From positions 118,165,405 to 118,229,404 of the forward strand of contig OY726559.1 of assembly GCA_963383645.1 (NCBI GenBank): a DNA stretch of 64,000 nucleotides, written 5' to 3'. Below are positions 57,445 through 64,000 of this stretch, in pieces (position 1 is the first letter of the stretch; every line of letters begins with the position of its first letter). This DNA is from Muscardinus avellanarius (Eukaryota; Chordata; Mammalia; Rodentia; Gliridae). The notes under the pieces are model-generated. The model ran no database searches, was not told where the DNA came from, and saw nothing but the letters and a program-made list of their open reading frames with translations. The translations under genes and the position numbers were made by a program.

Positions 57445-58109
57445 TGAAACGGGGGTTTCTTGAGAGGAAACCCCGGCGATCTACGGTGAGCAAAAAAGGA
57501 CACCCCTCAGGAAGGGGAGTAAACGGTTTATTGGAAGCAGCAGGGAATGGGGCAAGGGTGGCTGAACACCCCAAAGGGGCTGGAACTCTGGGTCCAGCAG
57601 CTGCCTTCAGGGTGCCCATCAGTTGCAAACTACTTTCTCCCAGAATCCACGCGATGGCCTTCAGGTCACTACTCGAGAGTCGCCCGAGCCACGTGCCCTC
57701 AGATGCACTCTGCCTTCTCTCAGGGTCAACACAAGAGAGAGAACAGCTCCCCAAAAGGGGAGGGAGTCCCGAGTGGGAAAGTCCCCTCTTTTGCCATCCG
57801 ACTGACCAATGCCTGACCAATGCTGACCACTTGCAAGTCTGTTTGTGGTTAGGGTGACTTTTTGGGATTCCAAGGAGAATTTGCATAGGGCATTTGCAAG
57901 TCCTTTGAAGGGTCTCCTTTCAGGAATGCCAGACTTGCTCGGTGGGTTTGTTGATTAGGAAACTCAGGATGGCTTTGTGAAGCTCTGGCCTTCTTATCTC
58001 CTGAGCCTTTGGAATTTCAGGCATTTGTCGCCCCTCAGGAAACTCAGGAAATTAACTTTTTTCTACCAAGGCCTTTTCCCTATCTGCCTGTTTCCTTTCT
58101 ATCTCCTCA
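57445..58109 (-). mobile_element. Solo LTR of an endogenous retrovirus
   Basis: A 665-bp insertion cuts a - oriented dimeric SINE between ...GAATGCTGG and GATTACC..., which rejoin perfectly when it is removed. It is flanked by a 4-bp duplication, CTGG (57441-57444 and 58110-58113), and has TG...CA ends. Read on the - strand it has an LTR layout: TGAGGAG at the 5' end, inverted CCAAT boxes (+ strand CCAAT at 57806 and 57817), a kappaB site at 57786-57776, AATAAA at 57532-57527, and about 80 nt more to ...GTTTCA. No viral coding sequence is present. Four-base duplications are usual for gammaretrovirus-like (class I) elements; the family name is not known to me. Confidence 0.88.
57776..57786 (-). 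promoter_or_regulatory. Consensus kappaB site in the solo LTR
   Basis: GGGGACTTTCC on the - strand is a perfect NF-kappaB consensus. It lies in the part of the LTR that corresponds to U3, upstream of the poly(A) signal and in the same orientation as ADAMTSL4. Confidence 0.7.
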
Positions 58110-58149
58110 CTGGGATTACCCGTGTGTGTCACCAGGCCCGGCTCCTCCT

Positions 58150-60140
58150 CTACAAAAGGGGACTACTCTAGCAGGGCATGGTGGCACATGCCTGTAATCT
58201 CAGGAATTGGGAGGTTAAGACAGGAGGATCCCAGGTTGGAGGACAGCCTCAGCCTACTTAAGCCCTTTGCAACTCAGTGAGAACCTGTTTCAAAATCATG
58301 AATAAAAAATAGGGCTGGGGCTGTAGCTCAGAGGTAGAATGTCCCTGGGTTCCATTCCCACTACCGGGGCGGGGGGGGGGGGGTCTGAGATGTAGCTCAG
58401 AGGTATAATGAGCTTGGATTCCATCCCTTCAATAAATAAATAAGTATAGGGCTGGGTAGCTCAAAGGTAGAATGTAGAACACCCCTGGGTTCAATCCCTC
58501 ACTCCAAAATAAGTACAAAATAAAAAGGGGTTGGGAGTGTAGCTCAGAATGTCATTACACTGAATCTTCAGTACTATGGGGGAAAAAAAGGGAAGGAATA
58601 ATCTGATGCATATGAGACTGGAGATGCCTTTTCATTTATAGCTAGAATAATACACCCCAAGCTGGGTAGTGTTAGTGAAATCTACGGAAGAGTGCACCTG
58701 ACTAATGCTTTTTTTTTTATTGGTACTGGGGATGGAACCCAGGAGCATTCTACCTCTGAGCTACACCCCTGCCCTATTTTTTTCAATTCTTTATTTTGAA
58801 ACCAGGTCTCACTGAGTTGCAGAGGGCCTCACCAAGTAGCTGAGGCTGTCTACGAACCACGCGTGCACCACCACGCCCAGCTTTTTATTCTTGATTTTGA
58901 AACAGGATCTCACTGAGTTACAAAGGGCCTCACTAAGTAGCTGAGGCTGGCCAGGAACTGCAATCCTCCTGTCTCAGCCTCCCAAATGTTGGGATTACAA
59001 GCGTGTAACTGGTTGACTAATGCTTTTTGTGTTTTGTATTGTTTTGGTAGTATTGGATATTGAACCCAGGGAATTTCTACCTCCAACGTAAATCCTCAGT
59101 CCTATTTTTTTTTTTTTTTTTTTTTTTTGCGGGTCTGGGGATGGAACCCAGGGGCATTCGACCTCCGAGCTACACCCCCTGCCCTATTTTTTATTCTTTA
59201 TTCTGAAACCGGGTCTCACTGAGTTGCAGAGGGACTCACTAAGTAGCTGAGGCTGTCTGCGAACCGCGATCCTCCAGGTCTCAGCCTCCCGAATGCTGGG
59301 ATTACAAGCGTGCGCCACCACGCCCGGCTCTATTTTATTTTTATTTTGAAAAAGAGGTTTGTAGCCGGGCCTGGTGGCCCACGCTTGTAAACCCAGCATT
59401 CCAGAGGCTGAGACTGGAGGGTCGCGGTTCGCAGACAGCCTCAGCTACTTAGTGAGGCCCTCTGCAACTTAGTGAGACCCTATTTCCAAATAAAGAATAA
59501 AAAATAGGGCAGAGGGTATAGCTAGGAGGTCAAATGCCCCTGGTTTCATCCCCAGACTGGCAAAAAAAAAAAAGTTTTATACAAAAATTACTTTAAAAAA
59601 CTGGGCGTGGTGGCACACGCTTGTAATCCCAGCACTTGGGAGGCTGAGACAGGAGGATCCCACAGGCTCGAAGCCAGCCTCAGCTACTTAGTGAGGCTCT
59701 CAGCAACTTAATGAGACCCTGTTTCCAAATAAAATATAAAATAGGTCTGGGAGTATAGCCCGGAGGTAGAAAGCCTCTGGGCTCCACCCCCAGTACCACC
59801 AAAAAAAAAAAAAAAAAAAAAAAAATTTACTAAAACAAGAAACCTGAAGGCACTAAGCAAGCTGGTCGCAGTAATGAATGCCTGTAACCTCAGTACTTGG
59901 AGAGGCCAGACAGGAGGATCATGGGTTTGAGACCAGCCTCAGCAATTTAATGAGGCTTTGGGCAACCTAACAAGACCCTGTTTACAAACCAACAGCAACA
60001 AAAGAAAAAAAAAAAAAAGAAAGAAAGAAGAAAGAAAGAAAGAAAGAAAGAAAGAACGAACTGAGATGTTAGTTTGGAAGTAGAATTCTCCTGGGTTCAA
60101 CCCCCTGCGCCACAAAAACAACACAAACAACCATAACAAG
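58150..60140. mobile_element. SINE tract
   Basis: + copies at 58172-58365, right halves at 58385-58430, 58450-58500 and 58530-58580; - copies at 58715-58882, 58885-59010 and 59125-59330; + copies at 59363-59560, 59600-59800 and 59860-60115. Poly-G at 58367-58383, (GAAA)n at 60019-60055. Confidence 0.8.
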
Positions 60141-60685
60141 GAAACACTAAGTGTGTGGCAAAACCTGCCTGCGACCCACAGTTACCTGCAGCTCGGGGTC
60201 CCTCTCCTTGACGCGTCCTTGGGCTCCGTGGTCCCGGTCTGCAGCGCTGGGGAAACGCATGGGTTAATGCCCCACCCCAAGGAGGGGTGCTTAGAGAGGA
60301 CTCCTGGCCACACTGTCCTCACCCCAAGTCTATTTTTAGTGCTGGAGTCCAGGGGAGGCTCCGCCCGACAACAATGCAGAGAAACCCGTGCACAGGGGCT
60401 GGGCGGGATATTTTAGGCAAGGTAGTTTTTCCAGGCCGCTTGTCACACCCCATCAGCATCCACTTATCTGCAAGGAGGCGCCGAGGGACAGAAAGACAGG
60501 TGACAGGGAGTCTGGAGGAGGGCAAAGGCCTGCCGGTGACACTCGTTAGTGCTGAGAACTGAAGATCAGAAATAGCCCTTTCCATTAAGAAATGGCTTTG
60601 GACCAGAGAACTCACGGCATTTATAATGGCCTTGCCTCCCCTGGCTTGGTGGTCTGAAAATGTTGCCTGACGAAAGCGTTTTACC
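60141..60685. other. Unique island with MEF2-type site
   Basis: Over 500 bp of SINE-free DNA. CTATTTTTAG at 60330-60339 is a perfect MEF2 consensus, and CAGGTG E-box and TTATCT (GATA) motifs follow within 170 bp. This could be an enhancer; motif presence is the only evidence. Confidence 0.35.
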
Positions 60686-62850
60686 CAGGCGTGGTGGCGC
60701 ACACTTGTAATCTCAGCATTCAGGAGGCTGAGGCAGGAGACTGGTGGTTCACGGCCAGCCTCAGCTACTTAGTGAGGCCCTTTGCAACTCGGTGAGACCC
60801 TGTTTCAAAATAAAAAAAACTAGCCGGGCGTGGTGGCGCACGCTTGTAATCCCAGCATTCGGGAGGCTGAGACAGGAAGACTGCGATCCGAGGACAGTCT
60901 CAGCTAAGCTACTCAACTCGGTAAGATCCTGTTTCAAAATAAAAAATACATAATAAGGCTGGGGGTGTTGCTCAGAGGTCCAATGCCCCTGGGTTCCATC
61001 TACAGTGCCACAAAGAAGAAGAAAAAAGTGTTTTAGCCCGGCAAGATGATGTCTGCCTATAATCCCAGTCATCTGGGAGGATGAGGCAGGAGGATAGAAA
61101 GTTCCAGGCCAGCCTCAGCAATTAGGGACAACCAATCTCACAACAAAATAATAATAAAAAAAAGAGCTGTGGATATGGCTCAGTGATAAGCACCCTGGGT
61201 TCAATCACCAATACTGAAGAAAAAAAAAAGCTGGATCTGGTATGTACCACACGCTTATAATCCCAGCATTCTGTTGCTGAGACAGGAGGATTGCAGTTCC
61301 CAACTCACTGAGACCCTGTTTCCAAATAAAGAATAAGTAATAGGGCTGGGGCTGGGGTGTAGCTCAGAGGTAGAATGCCCCTGGGTTCCATTCCCAGTAC
61401 CAATAAATAAATAAATACATAAACAAACAAACAAATAAATAAATAAAGGGCTGCGGATATAGCCCCAGGGTGGAATGCCCTGGGTTCAATTCTGAGCGTT
61501 AAAAAAAAAAAAAAAAAAGAGGAACAGATGGGACAGGCTGAGGACTGATCAGACTATGAAGTCAACACACTAAATGTTTCTGTTTCTGTTTTTGGTTTTG
61601 TTTTGGCACTGGAGATTGAGCCTAGCGCCATTCTACCCACCAAGCAACACCCCAGACCTACTTTATATTTGTAAACATAGTTTCATTAGATTGCTGAGGC
61701 TGGCCTTGAAACTATGATTTTCCTGTTTCAGCTCCCAAGTACTGGGATTATAGAAATGTGCCTCCATACCTAGCTTGATTTTTTTTTTTTTTTTGGGTGC
61801 TTGTGCCTGCATGGGTGTGGGGGTGTGTGCATGGGTGCACACATGTGTATTTCTAGGGATTAAACTCAAGGCTATTCTACCTCTGAGCTACACCCCCAAC
61901 CCTATTTTGCTTTTATTTGGAAACAGGGTCTCATTATGTTGATGAGCGTCCCACTACTTGCTGAGGCTGGCCTCAGACCTGAGATCCTCCTGTCTCAGCC
62001 TCCCAAGTAGTAGAATTACTGGAGTGGGCTCCGTGCCTGGCTCTGTCCTGTCTCCGTGTCTCACAGTGCTCCATCTCAATGATGCTCTTCTTACCTTTTT
62101 CCCCCTCCTCCTCCTCCTCCTCCTCCTCTTCCTCCTCCTCTTCTTCCTCCTCCTCCTTCTTCTTCTTTTCCTTTTTGGTTTGGGGACTGAATCTAGCAGC
62201 AGTCTATATCTGAGCTACACCCTCAGCCCTTTTTATTTTTTATTTATTTTATTTTATTTTTATTTTTATTTTATTTTTATTGGTCTGGGGTGGAACCCAG
62301 AACCCAGGAGCATTTGACCTCTGAGCTACACACCCTGCCCTATATTTTATTTTTATTTATTTATTTTTTTTTGCGGGTCTGGGGATGGAACCCAGGGGCA
62401 TTGGACCTCCGAGCCCCACCCCCTGCCCTATTTTGAAACCGGGTCTCACTGAATTGCAAAGGGCCTCACTAAGTAGCTGAGGCTGTCCAAGAACCTCGAT
62501 CCTCTGGTCTCAGCCTCCCGAATGCTGGGATTACAAGTGTGCGCCACCACGCCTGGCTCCCAGCCCTTTTCATTTTGAAAAAAGATCCCGCTGAGGACCT
62601 CACTAAATTGCTGAGGCTGGCTTGAAACCTGTGATCCTCCTGTCTCAGCCTCCCAAATGCTGGGGTTGCAGGCGTGTGCCACCATTTTTGGCTTGTCCCC
62701 AGCCCTTTTGTTTTATTTTATTTTATTTGAATCAGAGTCTCTCTAAGTTGCGGAGTGCCTTGCTAGTTGCTGAGGCTGGCCTCCCATCTCAGCCTCCTGA
62801 GGACTAGAATCACAGGTGTGTGCTGCCTTGCCCAGCTATGGTAGACATTT
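60686..62850. mobile_element. SINE tract
   Basis: + copies at 60687-60815, 60823-61015, 61040-61220, 61235-61405 and 61450-61500. - copies at 61600-61775, 61855-62040, 62175-62235, 62280-62350, 62372-62560, 62575-62695 and 62725-62838. (CTC)n at 62104-62170. Confidence 0.78.
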
Positions 62851-63076
62851 AACAGATGCTTGTGGGATGAGCTGGAGCATGGCCTCAGCTCCAGCAGCAT
62901 TCCAGAACTTTCTGGTTAGTTGTCTCGATCTTTGTGGCTGATCTGACTCTTGGGGAGTAGAGGAAACCGGAGGTGACCCACTGGTAAGATGAGGGCGGGG
63001 CCGAGCCCGGGAGAGGGCGCTCAGGATTCCCCACTCTGCTCTGGAGAGTTCAGACTGGGTCAGAAATCCCAAAGTC
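62851..63076. other. Unique island, nothing recognised
   Basis: Short GC-moderate stretch without repeat or gene signature. Confidence 0.5.
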
Positions 63077-63312
63077 AAGCCGGGCGTGGCGGTGCACTCT
63101 TGTACTCCCAGTACGTGGGGGGCTGAGACAGGAGGATCCCGGGTCTCCGACAGCCTCAGCTACTTAGTGAGGCCCTCTGCAACTCAATGAGACCCGGTTT
63201 CAAAATAAAGAATAAAAAATAGGGCTGGGGCATAGCTTGGAGGTAGAATGCGCCTAGGTTCCAACCCCAGGACTGCCAAATAAATAAATAAATAAACAAA
63301 TAAATAAATAAA
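63077..63312 (+). mobile_element. Dimeric SINE with (AAAT)n tail
   Basis: Starts GCCGGGCGTGGCGG and ends near CCCCAGGACTGCC, followed by an AAAT/AAAC tail. Confidence 0.85.
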
Positions 63313-63620
63313 CCCCCAAAGTCAGAGTTCTCCTTGATTTGATTTCCATAGGCTGAGTGAATATTTCTGAATTGATCAAATTGACCGGACATGAGCCAAT
63401 GTCAAGTTTATAAAATTATCAGTACCTGGACAATTGTGCTATGTGCTCCGAACTCAGGTCCCTTTGTCTGTGCTTGGCGAACACGGCCATGGGTGGAAGC
63501 TTCTGGACTAGGCTTCTAGAATGACCAAGGATGTTTGCTCTCTGTAACTGGGAAGGTTTCTCAGATGACAGTCTTTGATGTAGTCTAGATATACTGCAAA
63601 GTTGTTTTGATTTGTTTTGT
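63313..63620. other. Unique island, nothing recognised
   Basis: About 300 bp of AT-rich unique sequence. A 78-residue - strand open frame here has no recognisable features. Confidence 0.5.
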
Positions 63621-64000
63621 TTGGGTTGTACTAGGAATTGAATCCAGGGGTTCATTGGTGCTGTAACACAGCCATTTTGTTTTATTTATTTATTTATTTT
63701 TATTTTTATTTTTTGTAGTACTGGGGGTGGAACCCAGAGGCTTTCTATCTCCGGGTTATACTTCCAGTCCCATTTTATATTTTATTTGGAAACAGGGTCT
63801 CACTAAGTTGCTGAGAGCCTCACTAAGTAGCTAGGGCTGGCTTTGAACCTGTGAGATCCTCCTGTCTCAGCCTCCCAAGCATTGGGATTATAAGCAAGCG
63901 TGCGCCATCATGCCCAGCTAAGACTGTATTTTATTTTATTTTATTTTTTTTTTTTTTGGTGGTACTGGGGTTCCTGGAAGCCCTTCTACCTCTGGGCTAC
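63621..64000 (-). mobile_element. - oriented SINE copies at the window edge
   Basis: A dimer at about 63710-63920 and the start of another (63940 onward, the subfamily with GGTTCCTGGAAGCCC), which runs off the window. Confidence 0.85.

Larger units (their letters stand above)
57150..58142 (-). mobile_element. - oriented SINEs; one split by the solo LTR
   Basis: A right half lies at 57170-57235, with (TG)n at 57237-57278. A - dimer begins at about 57279, runs to 57444, and resumes at 58114-58142 after the LTR, ending CAGGCCCGGC. Confidence 0.85.

Noticed and set aside
57445..58109. A full endogenous provirus
   Set aside because: Only one LTR length is present, flanked directly by the target duplication; no internal retroviral sequence remains.

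Overview
This is mammalian nuclear DNA, almost certainly from a rodent. It carries two recognisable protein-coding genes with normal GT-AG introns: MCL1 on the + strand (coding 18806-20804) and ADAMTSL4 on the - strand (coding 41323-54270). Most of the rest is one kind of dimeric SINE: a B1-like, 7SL-derived left half, an A-rich linker, an ID-like (tRNA-Ala-derived) right half and an A-tail. That B1+ID structure is the rodent B1-dID type. The extreme copy density points to a non-murid lineage such as the squirrel-related or Castorimorpha groups; the species cannot be fixed from sequence alone. The convergent MCL1/ADAMTSL4 arrangement matches human 1q21.3, where ENSA lies beyond MCL1 and ECM1 beyond ADAMTSL4. 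Neither neighbour is visible here.

Layout. 1-18.4 kb is intergenic: SINE upon SINE, simple repeats and a few short unique islands. 18.43-19.44 kb is a CpG island with the MCL1 promoter and exon 1. The other MCL1 exons follow at 19698-19945 and 20688-20804, then a SINE-free 3'UTR of about 2.8 kb ending at a poly(A) signal at 23562. 23.6-40.1 kb is the interval between the two convergent 3' ends. It is SINE-rich but holds a U6 pseudogene (27010-27106), an old DNA-transposon remnant (about 36.1-36.24 kb), a 355-bp G-rich minisatellite (37322-37676) and GC-rich unique DNA (37.0-39.5 kb). 40.16-54.32 kb is ADAMTSL4. All 17 coding exons could be placed; they join in frame to 1045 residues, with introns swollen by SINEs. 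54.3-57.0 kb is the GC-rich 5' side of ADAMTSL4, with candidate non-coding first exons, a CpG island and an 85-bp tandem duplication. At 57445-58109 a solo endogenous-retrovirus LTR splits an older SINE and carries a consensus kappaB site. 58.1-64 kb is again SINE-dense, with unique islands near 60.15-60.68, 62.85-63.08 and 63.31-63.62 kb.

Function. MCL1 is an anti-apoptotic BCL-2-family protein controlled by fast transcription, a PEST-like degradation region, alternative splicing and a miR-29 site in its 3'UTR; all these elements can be seen. ADAMTSL4 is a secreted extracellular-matrix glycoprotein that in humans supports fibrillin microfibrils and lens zonules. The two genes are neighbours by conserved synteny, not by shared pathway. 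I found no prokaryotic-style system, CRISPR array or new protein-coding system. The most unusual content is the layered SINE history, the promoter-proximal LTR, and repeat tracts placed right beside ADAMTSL4 splice donors.
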